Source of the DNA: Toxotes chatareus | Lineage: Eukaryota; Chordata; Actinopteri; Toxotidae | Direction of reading: 5' to 3' | DNA length: 64,000 nucleotides | Assembly (NCBI GenBank): GCA_016801885.1 | Contig: CM028890.1 | Location: forward strand, 15,802,001-15,866,000 | Shown: piece by piece, positions 1 to 13,200 of the stretch | Layout of the letters: each line of letters opens with the position of its first letter | Position numbering within the stretch: the stretch's first letter is position 1 | The notes under the pieces: generated by a model | What the model saw: the letters and a program-made list of their open reading frames with translations, nothing else | Databases searched by the model: none | Told to the model about the DNA's origin: nothing | Program-made: the position numbers and the translations under genes

Positions 1-1
1 T

Positions 2-849
2 GGGTCAGGATTCAACAAACCAGGATCGACTGGGGGAGCTTTCTCAAACTTTGGATCAGCAGGCTCAAGTCCAAGTCTTAGCTCAACAGGGATTGGCTCA
101 AATAAGCCAGCACTGAGTGCAAGAGGCTCATCAACCACTGGGTCAGCCTCTGGGTCAAGTCTGAACCTTGGCTCAACAGGGATTGGCTCAAATAAGCCAA
201 CATCAAGCATGAAAAGCTCCCCAGGGTCATCATCTGGGTCACCTGGATCTACAAGCAAAACTAGTTCAGCAAGCTCTGGATTTTCTTGGCTTGGGTTTGG
301 GAATAGTAACTCAGGACAAAGTAAGACAGGAACAAGTGGAACAGGGAAAGCAACTAGTGGAACTGGATCGGTGTTTGGTGCAGGAAAGCCAAATGGACTG
401 GGTGGCCAAGGTAAGCATTAATAAATTATGTAGCTGGAGTGCGATTATCTGTAGTTTATTGTTTCCATTCTGGGACATTAGTCCAGATTACAAAAAATAT
501 TTGACAAAAATAATCTGGGTGAAATGACCCTTTACAGAAACATCATGATTAATGCATGAGATATGCACAAACCAGGACAGTGCATACTGTCTAGTATTAA
601 TTATTAATAATTTCACGAGCACATCAAACCTTGAATGAATGGTTCTGATATGAAACATATGTACAACCTCAGTAAGAATGTTAATTGTTGGCGATTCTTT
701 AATATTGCTAATCTTAAAAGTAGTTTGATCAATAAAGCTCACGGTTAAGTAGTAACAAGTCACTGTTTTCTTGTGTTTAACCAGCTAGCGGTATCACTCA
801 GCACCTTCAAATGATACAGCAACTCATCAACCCCTCCGACCCAAAGTGA
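2..849 (+). CDS. 3' end of a gene with a Ser/Gly/Thr-rich repeat C-terminus (possibly plvap)
   Basis: Partial gene; its 5' part lies before the window. Penultimate exon 2-410 is open throughout in one frame and ends at a good donor (GTAAGC at 411). The last coding exon is 785-849, after an acceptor AG at 783-784. Joining them completes an Ala codon and gives a C-terminus beginning ASGITQHLQ and ending INPSDPK, then TGA at 847-849. The long exon encodes low-complexity Ser/Gly/Thr/Asn sequence with two copies of STGIGSNKP exactly 90 bp apart, so it is an in-frame 30-codon tandem repeat. No catalytic domain is visible. Human PLVAP lies close to ANO8 beyond GTPBP3, and PLVAP also has a disordered C-terminus, so plvap (endothelial diaphragm protein) is my best guess, from synteny rather than motif. 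A nucleoporin-like or mucin-like tail is an alternative. Confidence 0.6.
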
Positions 850-1925
850 GTATCCTTAGGTGTAGGTTTAGAGAAAATATAGGCAATATTCTCTATTTTG
901 TTATTGTCAATAAATCTTTTGAAAAACAATGAACATTAGTCCATCTTTCTGTATCATGAATTCCCTACCCATTGTGTGGCTGTTAACCCAAAGGACATTC
1001 TTTTCTATTAAAGATGTCAAGTTTTGAAATCAGGTAACAAATATATACTTTAGGTTTTTTTTTTTTTTTTTTAAGGCATAATAATTTTCCTAAAAATGTA
1101 GTTTTAACCAGATGTTACTCAAAAAGAAGTAAATAGTGCATTTGTTGGGGACTAGTTTTAATACACAATTGTTGCTCTTGTGAGTATTTCTGGAAGCAGG
1201 AGGCTGTATTTTGGATAATGAGTCCAAATAATCTACCGTTCATCTCAATGAAGGAACATGTCACTCAGTGAGACAGTGTGGCTCAATTTTTGGCTTTTAA
1301 TGGTTTTTGGACACAAATGGAGCTCTATAATAAGTCATACAATAAGACTGAGTAAATCAGGTTTTGCCTACACACACAACCCTTGCTGGCAGGATAGGTC
1401 CATTGATGGTTTTGATTTTTTTTGTGGGATTTGTTGACAATAAGAAAAATATAGTAGAGCACCAAACTTATCCTTTAACAAAGAGCTGTGATGGTTTCAG
1501 TTTGATTTACTCACTGATCAGCATCACAGCAAGAAAAAATGTTATAATTTACTATTTTTATTTCTTTCTTTCTCTAGTGATAAACAAGAAGTCTCCAGGA
1601 TGGTGGGTTAGTCCATCTTATCTCGATGATGAAAATCAAGAGATTTATCCTCCATTTCATCTATTAGACACATCTAAATGCAAGTTTATCACACTGACTT
1701 CAACTGAGTTTAGATATTGTACATTGTGAATGTACTATATAATATTCATTGTTTATGGCAGTTTCTTTTTGATATCCATTTATAAAAGTAATTTGAATAA
1801 CCTTTACACTTTTGATTGTAAAATGTGAAGTTGTGTATACTAATGATTTGTATCTACACAGTAAGCAACTTGTCACAATAGCACATGTAGTACTTTTACA
1901 GTGTAAATACATAAAAAATAAAAGC
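850..1925 (+). other. Probable 3' UTR of the repeat-tail gene
   Basis: A/T-rich sequence with no supported ORF follows the TGA at 847-849. A canonical AATAAA lies at 1917-1922 and an earlier one near 909, so one or both could end the transcript. A run of about 19 T lies near 1053-1072. Confidence 0.4.
1917..1922 (+). terminator. Candidate poly(A) signal
   Basis: AATAAA about 1.07 kb after the stop codon of the upstream gene, followed by a T-rich, GT-containing stretch. It is the most plausible distal polyadenylation site. Confidence 0.35.
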
Positions 1926-4900
1926 TTTGTTTAAATGTAAGCACATCAACTGTGCCTGTCTCTTCTTTATAAACAAAGCTATTTAAGATATTACCCCATC
2001 CAGACCCGGAAATAACTGTTTGTCCCCATGTGCGTCACCTATTGTGCGGCTAATTGTCCACAAATGACTTTTCCGACCCCGCCTGCGATGTACTGGCAAC
2101 GCCATTTAATCCATCCAGCATGTTTATGTTTACCTGCCAACCTGTCAGCAGGCTGGTGGAGGCAGATGGAAGGAACCTTTGGAATTGTTCTTGTATACAT
2201 CTTGTTGTTAAAAACAATGTTGAGTCACTTAACCATAGAAAACATTGGTGAACAAAGAAATGGAAATTAATAAAGAAAAAATATAAATGTTTATGTACTT
2301 AAATAAACACCCCAGTTTAAACATTTGTTAGATATAAATGGGATGTTTTACTTACGCCACCTTTTACATTATGTTATTGACATATTAGACAATGGAATAG
2401 CTCAATGCAAGTTTCATTTCATTTGGACCAGAACAACTTCACTGTGGAGCCAGACTGGAGCAGGGAAACAAACCATCACAAGAACAGACAAACATCCTGT
2501 TCGTTATTCTGTGAAAGGATGGAACGTACTGTTAACTCAAGAAACACAACTGTATTGTGTTGGCGCCAATTAATAAATACAGCACTTAAACTTGAGCAAA
2601 GGGAGAGCTCTTTCCCGTCTAAAGGAAATCCTTTGTTTAACATCATGTTTTTCCCAGTTGGGATGTGCAACTTAGTGCAGAAGTAGCTGTGAGGACATTA
2701 AAGGTCAGTTGGTTGGATGTCTTTGGAAATCATTTTATTAGACTGTCTGAGAGACAGGATGTGTCAAAACTACTTCTCTGGAAAATAATCATGATGATAC
2801 TGATCTGTGCAAATATGTTTCCTGTCAACTCAACAAGCTTTCCTGTCAACTCGTGTAATTTCTGTAATATACCCTAATGACAGTGTTGAACATTATCTTA
2901 TCTGAGATGGCTTTGGTAAAACTTTGTGTGCACATTAGAGATTAAGCAGTGAAATGCCAACAATTGTAAAATTGTTTGCCAACAATTGCCAAAAATGTTT
3001 GGGAGCACTGTTGTCATTTAAGCAAAACTTGTCATCATTTTTTAGTCTATCCTAATATTTTTCAAGTAGGTCATTATTTAGGCCACATGTGCCACTGGGA
3101 TCAGGATCATCCAGTACATGATCAGTTTGAGGCTAAATGACATCCGCACATTATTAGACTCATCTCTGGGTGTTCTTGGGGGATCTAGCACTGAGGCAAC
3201 TGACAAAGAGTTGGGGCCATTGTGTCACAGAATGTCCTGCCACCTCCCTCCCTTCCCAATGCAGGAAAGGGAAAGGGTGCTTATGATTACGACCTCCTTC
3301 CTCACCTGGGGTTGCAGGGCTGTGACCTCTTTTGTCTGTGGCTGCTAATGTCCACTTTTTACTGTGACTTCTAATTGCGTTTCCTATCTGCCTGGCCTCC
3401 CTCATGGTCCCATGGCTGTCTAGGCTGGTAAAGACATCAGGGGGCAAAACCCTTTCACCTTGTGTAGACAGTAGTGTTGAAGGGGGTGAGTGAAGTAAGC
3501 GCTGGAAACAGCTGGGAGGCAAAATCCCCCACCAGCTCTGGGCATCCTTTTGTGTTGAAGTCCCTAAACACAACCCTGCCATTCACCTTGACCTCTTTCA
3601 GCAGAGAGCTATGGAAAGGAAACCATGGGCCAGTTTAGTTTGCTTGAAGAGGATGGGTTTGACTTCATGTAACCTTTGTTTGATCAGTTAGACCTAGCGT
3701 ACCCTCAGTTATGTTGCAATCCGTATGTGAACCTACAAGAAGAGTCTAGAGCCACAGTAGCAGCTCCGTGAAGCTGTATCCCATGTTGTACATGGCCTGT
3801 ACTGAGGCACAGTGGAGTTTCAAGCTATGCTGACATAAACATGATAAAATTCTCACAGTGGCAACACCATCATGCTAATGTTTCTCAGGTTCAGCAGTGT
3901 GGCTTGATATTATTTTTGGGTTAGATTTGGTCATAATGTACTGTATACAACATTTGGTGCAAAGTAAAACTCTTTATCATGTAACAAATGACTATTTCCT
4001 CAAGTGTCATTTGCTGATATCATGAGCTTAGCTGCTCTAAGCCCAGACCAGCTGCAACAGTGTCTTATTTATCTGTGTCATTGATTATCCATCACAGACT
4101 GAGAGCCTGCAGTTATTTGGTTTTGATCCCTCACACCGACTGAGAGACATCAGTCATTGCACAAAGTGTGTGTAAAAACATGTTAACAGCCACAAAACCC
4201 ATTAGGTCGGACACACGTGACTCAGAAGGAGGATGTCCACACCTTGACCCTATCTTATTCAGTAATAATGAATAGTTACTGAAAATAAATAAATAATAAT
4301 TTTATTATAATTTTAATACTTTTGCGTGAGAACAAACATTCTGTTTCCTGACAAATTGTCTAGAGGTTATCAGTTCTCTTTTCTCTTATCAGTTCATTTT
4401 GAATAAAACAGAAAATGAAAAAAAGCTTGTTTCACAGGTCAGCGATAATTTCTTCCATAGCGACAAGGAAATCTGACTTTAGTAGTTTCAGGTAAAAACA
4501 TGTTTTGACAGAGGAGGGGCAGCGCAGAGGCATAGCGTTTTATTTTGGGGGGTTTTCAGGAGGGTCCAAGGATTTGACAGATGGCTTTTGATTTATCCGT
4601 GTATGAGTTCTGACCTGGAGATTGTGATTTACCCATTGGACTGCTTTTGTTGTTTTTCCTCTATGATTTATGTGAGGCTATGACATTTACCTTTAACCTT
4701 AAACCTTTATATGTGAACCATGTCCTGTGGATTTTCCCCATTTTTGTCTTGTTTTAAAGATGTTGTTTTTGGAGTTTTTTTCTCTTTTGGCTACATAAAT
4801 GAAACTGGTGTCATAGGCAGGAGAGGAGTCGGCAGATGTTTAACCTTAGGCTCCACATCTGGCTTTGGAAGATTACAGAACAGAAAGACCAGCGATCATT

Positions 4901-6540
4901 TTTTAAAAATTTCAGTGTGAGGGTTATAATTAAGTCACCTCAGGTTTACATTTGAATACTGGAGCCGCAGCTGGAACCTTCCCTGGTGGCTGTAGGCCTT
5001 AAACAGTCAACTGCCTCCATCTAGTGTCCATAGCACTGTACTGCTATACTGAAACTGAGGGGAAATCAGTGTGTCATGAATGTGCAATTCAGTTTCCCTC
5101 TGGACCTACTTCTTTTTACCGGTCTGAAGGGTACGGTCATTTCCATGTCCCATGTGGTGACATGACAGTGAGAACCTGTGACAGGCTGACAGATGTGCCT
5201 GAAGTGGAAAAATATAATGTGCTTCATGATGTGCTGTATATGACTAATATACTGACTTGGAACCTCGGTGATGATGTGCTAATGAATCCTTAGGTGCTGG
5301 TTCTGTGGATGTAAACTCTCCACAGGTTGTCTGGTAAGAACAGGAACGATGGTGATAGGTCAATGAATTCAGTTCACACAAAAGTGGGAAGTCTGTACTG
5401 AAAACTGGAGTGAATGACCTTCTGAACATGCTCCTTTAAAAAGAGACTGAGGCAAGGTCTCGTTGTTCATTCAGCCTGAGATGTTGTTGATGGTTGTTTG
5501 TGCCCACTTGCAGGTATATGCATAAAAATCAGTGAGGCATTTTCTCATCTGAGAGTCATTATTTCAGAAACTTCCACCACATTGCCTTTAGGTGATGGCA
5601 CCAGAAGAGGGTATGGATGAGAGAAATCAAATGACTTTCTTCCTAAACCTGTTGGGTCAAACACTTCCACAGACGAGTTTGTTTTTTTATGTGTGTTGGT
5701 GGTAGAAAATAAGACATGCACATTTAAGTACCATATGGTATTATAATTACACTTCTTTAACTTAAAGATGCTGTTGTGGAAAAGGCCTGGTTGACAACTA
5801 ATGTTCACAGGGTTTGTTGACAGAATAATGCACTTAGGCATAATTCAGCATGTTGACTGATACACAAAATATCTATATAAATCTTTGTTTTCTAGAACTT
5901 CGCTGCTTGCATCTTGGCATCCTCACTTGTCCTTTTTTTTTTGTTACACTTTTAGACCAGATATAGGCTAGCATTTTAATGAGTGAACTTTGCAGGCACT
6001 GGGGGACGGAGTTTGTTTCCTTTGAACAGACTGCCTGTTTCCAGTCTTTGTGCTAAGCTGAGCTAACTGGTTGCTGACTGTAATCTCATTTAGCTTATAG
6101 ACATGAACCTGGTATCAGTCTTCTTAAGCAAACAAGCTTATCTCCCAAAATGTGAAGCTGACTCCTTTATTAATTTAGTTTTTATTGTGCTAAATGGAGC
6201 AGATTCATACATTAAGTTGTGTTAAATGAAAATGTCTAAAACTAACACACATGCAAACATTAATACCAGGTAGCATTATTCCATTGAATAGAGGTTGGTC
6301 TCTGTTTGTCTTCAACTTAATGGAAACTTACACAGTGAACACAAAGGGTGTGGAGAGGGAGGAACCATTTGAGACAGTTCATTCACTTTATTAATTCATT
6401 AATACATTTGAAAGGCAGTAAATTAGACTTTATAAAATATGCATTGTAAAACATAGGAGTGGAAATAGATTATATAGTGGACTTTACACTGACCCCTGCA
6501 ATCGATTTATTCCATACAATAACAAAATAGTTGTCAAAAA
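1926..6540. other. Intergenic sequence, no supported gene
   Basis: The open frames here (a 140-codon minus-strand frame at 3160-3582 and an 89-codon plus-strand frame at 5024-5293) show no recognisable domain, splice pattern or family resemblance. One repeat copy lies at about 5980-6200. A short exon-like segment at 3602-3672 is discussed in the findings. Confidence 0.5.
5980..6200 (+). repeat. Dispersed teleost repeat (fold-back type), degenerate copy
   Basis: Contains the string TTTCCAGTCTTTGTGCTAAG, then GCTGAGCTAACTGG, CTCATTTAGCTTATAGACATG, and ends with CTCCCAAAATGT and a CTCCTTTA-like end. I recognise these words as a repeat present in thousands of copies in spiny-rayed fish. A related, internally deleted copy lies in ano8 intron 3 at 12765-12852. 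The class (MITE-like) is an inference from the inverted ends of that second copy. Confidence 0.55.
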
Positions 6541-6551
6541 TACATCTAACA

Positions 6552-6597
6552 ATGGCGTCATATAGGCTGGACTACATATTTTCGACGAATAAAACAG
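6552..6597 (+). other. Candidate 5' leader exon with small upstream ORF
   Basis: An ATG at 6552 opens a short frame (MASYRLDYIFSTNKT) that runs into a good donor, CAG/GTAGGC, at 6598. A polypyrimidine tract with acceptor TTTTCCAG ends at 6769. If spliced, the frame closes three codons later at a TAG, so it would be a 17-codon upstream ORF in an ano8 leader, not part of ANO8. No homology is known to me. It could equally be chance. Confidence 0.25.
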
Positions 6598-6829
6598 GTA
6601 GGCATCCAAATTTGTGAAATATTATTGCTAAACATGGAACAGCACGAGGACGATTTATCCGTATCAATATTATCGAAGGCCCTGGTGATTGATTCACTTT
6701 CAGCTCTGCATGTGCAGCTGTAAAGCGGACACATATGTCATTGTCTTTTCTTTTCTTTTTTTTTTCCAGACCTGTAGCCTGCGCGGTGTTCCCCTAAACT
6801 CTGTCGTCACTACCCAGTCACGACTGGTG

Positions 6830-7209
6830 CGCGTAACGTGTAGATGCCATGATCATGCCCCCCCCCCTCCTCCTCCTCTTCTTGATCTGTCCGATACACT
6901 AGGGTTTTCCCCTTACATGCAACGGCCATGCAATAAATACACAGAGTCCTCCGTGCAGTGCGGTTTTCCAGCCCCTTCACCACCTGGAGTATTTGTACAG
7001 CACCATGCAGGCAGCGGGCGCCGGAGCAGCTGATACCGACGCTACTGTAAACAGTAGCAGCAGCACCACCACCAACACCGCAGACGTCGACGACAACGAC
7101 GGGGCAGGGGATAGGATGGAGAGGACGGTGCCAAGCGAGCAGCAGCACAGGACCAACAACAACCAGCAGCAGCAGCAGCAAACGTCCTTAACACCGTCCG
7201 GGGTGTTGG
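6830..7209 (+). promoter_or_regulatory. GC-rich, CpG-containing ano8 5' region
   Basis: GC and CpG content rise here compared with the A/T-rich flanks, which is typical of vertebrate promoters and first exons. It includes a C-run at 6858-6867 and extends through the first coding exon of ano8. No TATA box is evident. Confidence 0.4.
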
Positions 7210-10200
7210 GTGAGTGTCACAGAAAAAAAAACGGTAAAATACAGTACGTGTCCCGCAGTGGGGATCAAAGAAGGCTAAGTATTTATGTTCATCTGCTTAA
7301 TTAAAAAAAAAAAAAAAAAAAAAAGGATGAGTTGTGCATAAGCGACATGGTGCAGTCACTGATGCTTAATAGACTTCACTGAATGACTCACTGGAGACAA
7401 GACGGGTCAATCGTCTGTGATAGGGTTTTGATTTCGGTACGTTCTCTCATTTTCCCGCTACATAGTGCGCATTCCGATTCAGACAGGCCCGGGAAGAGTC
7501 AGGCTTTGTGGTCCACAGGTGCATGAAGGAGTCTTACGCAGCGGAGGTATCTGTCCGGACGGGCTGTGCTATACTATACTATACTATACTATACTATACT
7601 TTGAAGAGAGTAAAGATTGTGTTGCAGGCTCAGGTGACAGCTGTGTCCGTTTTGTCTCGGGTTTTGAAGCCTGGAGGATTTTTGCAGGAGAATTATCTCA
7701 CTGGTGAGTAAGCAAAAGACTAGTGTTATGGTTATTTCTGGAATTACATTGTGAGGATTATTAAGCAGCACAAGACATTTTCTAACATTTATTGGGTGGG
7801 TGCATCTCTGAGCCTCCTGAATCATTTAGTTTTATGCCCATCCAGTACTTCTAGTGAAGAGGAGAGACTTAAATATTAGTCTGGCCTTCTGCATATGAGC
7901 ATATAACCTTTATAGTCTTAACCTGAACAGTGTTAGTGGAGCTATTGCTTTGATTTGCAACCAATGTAAAACCTATTGGAGAAAATCTCTGCCGTTATTT
8001 AAAGGGATCGGGACAGGGTGTATAGACTTACAAAGCATAGAAATTAACTTTTTACATTCAAAGGTTGATATAGTCATTAAAGTGAACTCATTTTAGATTT
8101 TCTAAGAATGAAGCATCACTAACCTGACTGCCAAGGTGAGTTTTCTGGACCACTATGGTGTGTGCCAGCTGTGCCTCTGGCAGTGATAACCATTTACCAT
8201 CTAAGAACATTTTCAGCTGGAAGTGAGCGATTTCATGGCCTGAAGTCATCCCAAAAGATTACAGCATCATACCCTCGTCTATATCTGTTTTAACTGTTAT
8301 TATTATTAACCATTACTTGAGTCTTAATTTGTGATTCTTGCCTTTTGCAGTAGCTGTTGGGCTGAGCTCTAGCCCCAATGATTTTGCTGATGGCCACATC
8401 AGTTTGGTTTGGGAGGCTAACAGATTACCATGCCCTGGCAGCAGCAATGGTGGTTTTTTGTAGGAAGAATAAGATGTGGTGAAAGAAGGCAAACCCACTA
8501 TTACAAAGTCTTTATGGCCTGAATTTTTTTTGAAAACCTGACATGACATTTCATGTTGAGTCTGTTCCCTGTCACTGCAGAGCCTTGATTCCCTGCCTGT
8601 TGCTTGTGGTTTCCTGTGTTTATGCCGTGCACTCCACTGATCTGTCTGATATGGATAAACTTAACGGATGGTTTACATCAGCACAAGTATTCCTTTTTTA
8701 TTTTTGTCTTGTTATGACAATATGACTGGGTTGAACTTCTGGGTAGATGTTAATGGATGTTATAGAAATTCTCATTTTATTGGCATTTATTGAAAATAAT
8801 GAAATGAGTAAAGTTGAATCTGCAAGAGAATCAGAGTAATTAGATAGATTTAGTTTTTTAGCAAACTCAACTGGGGAATATTGAAAAGAAATATAAATTA
8901 CACAATCACTATGTATCAGTAGCTATGTGTAAGCCTATTTGTGTTCAAGATCAGTGTCTATTGTTATGGTTATTTATGGAAAATTATATGTCATGGTATG
9001 TATAACGTTCTCCACATTGAACTGCATTTCAGAAATCGTTCTGGAAAAATAACTCATTCTTGAAAAAGTCTTACATAAAAATAGCTTTAAATCATATCTC
9101 TGATATAAAGATTGGATATTATATTTAACAAAAATACAATGATCCAACAGCTGATGCACAATAACTATTGATTGCCTTGCCCATATTAAAAAGTGTCAAA
9201 GACGGCTGTCTGGTCTGTTTGGTTCATCACAGCTGTTCACACGAAAGGAAAAATACAGCAGTATACAGTCCTGGGCATTACACCAACAGCTGGGCAGTAA
9301 ATCCTCTCATCATACATGATAATGTGGCTCTGATTGGATACACTGCTGCTGCCTGGCAGAGAGATTTGCATGTCAGATGTATCTACATGTCTTGTGGAAG
9401 ATCCAGCCTTAATAAGCAATTATGTCAGTGACAGTCAGAGACAGTCGGTCTGAAGGACTCTGAAACATAAAGCGCCTGTGAGACAAAGAAAAAAAAACAT
9501 TCAGTGTCATTGGTTTGGTCTGGATTGCATCATTATGTCACACATACTTTGGCATTCACACACACACACACACACACATAGTATAATCAGCAGAACTGCT
9601 AGGTGATTTAAACATCTCATCAGATTTCTAATAACATCTCAGATTTCTAACAAGGTGCATCTAAACAAGCACCTTGATCAGCAGTGCAGTTCTAATGCAT
9701 GATAACAAGAACATGACCCTGTTTGCACTGATTTCTGATATATATTACAGTTACAGTTTATTTAGTGTTTATTACAGTCACCCAGTTGGCATGTAGGTCT
9801 AAAACATAATACTATCAGGGAGATGACCGCAAAACTGATGGCTCTTAGTAGGAGGGATTAGACGGTGGTGAAAGAAGGCGATGTGATAATGCAGTTACTG
9901 TACGCTGCAGAATGTGAAATCTTGATCACGGACACATACCGAGAGAGTGTCACAGTATGATTCAGTGAACAATGAAGAAATCAGTCAGTCACTGTGGCTA
10001 TTGTGCATGTGTGAGACAGAGTATGTGACTTGAGAATGTGACTTTAGAGTGAGTACCAATGCGTGAAAGAAAAAGAAGAAGAGGCAGCAAAAATGATGAT
10101 TTCTAAGCTTAGACTGTGTTGTGATCATGTAGAAGTGGGAAAAACTAAGGCCTGTTGCTTTGCCTGCGTTTAGTGGTTTTAGAAACAGACTTGAAAAGCT

Positions 10201-13200
10201 AGTTTGACGGTGGCTATTGACACACCAGCGGGTTTACAGATCGTTTATTTGTTTGCTGCTCATAGTATTTGTTCAGTCATATGACGAATGTGGCGCAGTC
10301 AACCTTCACGCTGGCTGAAAAATTATTTTGGACATTTGTGTCATTTTGAGCAAAAAATAAGAAATGGCAGAAAATGTGGTGAAGAAATAACATCAGTGGT
10401 GAGTGGCAGAGTGATACTAATGACTAACCTGTCATCTGTGTCCTTGATCACCCTGAAGAGAAAATATCACCATCTGCCTGTCCCCCTTTCTCTCTCACTC
10501 ATACTCACACACTAGTCTTGCCCTCGCTCTCACTTGTTCTCTGTAATCACAATAAACTGCATTCACCCCAATCTGACTCAATCTCCCCTTCTCCCCCTCT
10601 GTTTCCCCCTTTTCTTTCTCCTTTCAGATAAATTGTTTGGTAAGCGCCTTCTCCAGGCCAGACACTACATTATGTCTCGAAAGTCCTGGCTGAAGATGGT
10701 GCCCACCGAAAACTGTGATATCCTGATGACATTCCCAGGTACTGTAAGCTCGGGCCTGTCCTTCCTGTTTGTCCTATGATGAATCCTTCACTGTAGAGAG
10801 AACACTTCATCCTCATTAAATGTCTTTGGTGGTCAGCCAGCCACTCAGACTTATGACTGGGACTTAAAATTTGTCTCTGGGGACAGTTAGATCTCATGCA
10901 TTTAGATCACCTGTGTCCATTCTGCAGGATCTTTTGAGGAAGCTGCAGTTGTGGGCATAAAATGTGATCAAACTAACGTTGCAGTTTGATTCAGATAAAC
11001 ACATGCAATGCACAAAACTCATCCTGTAAATTATGTTGCAACACCTCAATGGAATTTATCTACATATATTAGCATTTTGTGACTGCTTATTTTGTTATGC
11101 AGTATTCGTCAATAGCTGCTCACAGTCCTACACAATGTATATGTCATCCTTTTGTGTGTAACGTGTAACTGCTGCTCCTGTTTGGCGACACAGATTCACT
11201 GTTTTTTCATACAGGATATTTTCCTCTTGTTACAGATATGCACTTTTTAAACAATAGTTTAATGTTATGTGCAACGTGAGAATATAGAGCAGTTGTGGTT
11301 TAGATAGCTTTTGAATTAAAAATGCATGTAGACTTTTAGAATTTTAAATCTCTTTCTTGTGGCTATTGTGAAAACAGATCAAAGAATATGTTAATTGTCT
11401 ATTTAATTAGTATTAATGCAGCCTAGATGACATAGTATGGCCGATCAACTGACATTTCAGCTGCTGTTAGTGCTTTCCTACCACTTCAACTATTTACACC
11501 TTACTGCTAAAACTATCACTGCTTCTTCGGCTTCACTCATTAGTTCAGTTACAGCTCTTACACTTCAGGAGACACTTCAGACTCTTTCTGTACTTCAGTG
11601 CTGACAATTCAACAGCTATACAAACTCAGCTAATGTTGCTGCGTTTAACACATCTGTCTCACAGGCAAGAGAGGGACAGTGTTAAATAACCTCAAACTAA
11701 ATCGTTTTAGTGTAACTGGTAATTCAGACACAACGTGCTACATACAGTCAGCTAAGCAACTGGAATCGTTATTGAAATTAGTCTGGGTTGGTTTATAGTC
11801 TATGCTCTTAACCTAAGGAAAAAAACATTTGGGGATAAAAGCAGACAGGGATTTCAGTGGAGTGACCTTTTACTGTCACTACCACCCTGCTGCTGCTTGG
11901 CCCTTCTGTCAGGGCAGTGGAGGATGGGTTTGGTTCAGCCTATTTATGCACCAGCAAACGCATCAGTTCCTGCCTTTGGCAAACATGTCTGCAAATGTGT
12001 GAGGAATGAAAGTGAATATTGACAAAGAAACTGTTGATTCAAGATATGAAATTTGATGCTCACATTCACAATTTATTACAATTCATTTGTCTATAAATGA
12101 TGAAAACAAACGTATGCTATCAAACTTAAAATAACACAAAATGTTCTCCCACTCCCCAGATACAATAGATGACCACACTCTGCTGTGGCTCCTGAATCAG
12201 ATTCGCGTTGGAATCCCACAAGTCAGCATTCAAATTCGACAGCATAAACACACCCAGGCACACGCCTTCTTCATCACAACAACATTTGAGAAGTAAGACT
12301 CTGATACGTGTGTGTGGGCACTGTGTTGCTGTCTTTGTCTGAATTGTTTAGAGTGAGGACATTTTGGCTGGTCCTTTCTTTTCCAAGCAGCTGATGAGTG
12401 CTGGTCCTTGATATTAGGACTGAGTTTAGAATAAGCATGGCAATTTAAATATTAGTCCTGTTGTTGCTGTTTTTTCTTTTTTTAGTCCATTAATAATATA
12501 ACTGCATAGACATGGGATGCAGAAGCTTGACTAGGATGAAGTTCAGAAGGGCATACACTGTTTCCAAGGTCAAGGATGAACTTTGATGCTCATAGTCCTC
12601 TATACTGTTTGTCAAAATTTTATGAAACCATTTCAAATCCTCTCCTGGAAAAATGTTCTTATTATTTCATGTGAAATAGACATTTTGGAGAAACTTTTTT
12701 TCTCTCGCAGGCATTGTTTGTTATATGAGTCCCTAAATTTGAGCCCATTGAAAGGTTATATACTTCGACATTTTGAGAGATACAGTTCACTGTTTTCTTG
12801 CCGAGAGTTAGATGAGAAGTGGATCTCCAAAAATGTCGAGCTATTCCTTTAAGACTGAAAATTCAGAGCTTAGAAAATATGCTGAGAGTCATCTCCCAGT
12901 TACGGTCGTGTGTATCACAGTTTGTTGTTTGCATGCCCTTAATGCACTTAATCCATCAAACATCTGCAGCCCAGCCTCTCCACAGCGTTAGTGCACCAAC
13001 AGGTTTAATCCTGCTGTTCATTTACCATCTATCCTCACCCTCAGCTTGCTGCGAGGAGCAGAGCAGATGGGCATGCACAAGGCCGTCAAACCGCAATTCG
13101 GCGGTGGGATGCGGCGCTTTTCCTGTGAGGAGGACAATATCTATGAGAACATAGATAGCGAGCTCTGCTTCTTTACCTCACAGGTTAGAGGTCAAAACTG

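Larger units (their letters stand above)
7210..10627 (+). other. ano8 intron 1
   Basis: This 3.4 kb intron is flanked by GGTGAGT and a strong pyrimidine-rich CTTTCAG. It holds an A-run near 7302-7325, a TATAC pentanucleotide repeat near 7569-7601 and a CA microsatellite near 9557-9579. A stretch at about 8130-8540 looks like decayed repeat DNA that I cannot classify. No other coding exon is supported. Confidence 0.7.

Noticed and set aside
3160..3582. 140-codon minus-strand open frame
   Set aside because: No known domain, no splice partner, mixed low-complexity composition; fits chance in a GC-richer patch.
5024..5293. 89-codon plus-strand open frame
   Set aside because: No family resemblance and no surrounding gene structure; stops and frames nearby look random.
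6810..7181. Minus-strand frames rich in Leu and Val over ano8 exon 1
   Set aside because: Antisense shadow of CAG/CAC-rich coding sequence; no independent support.
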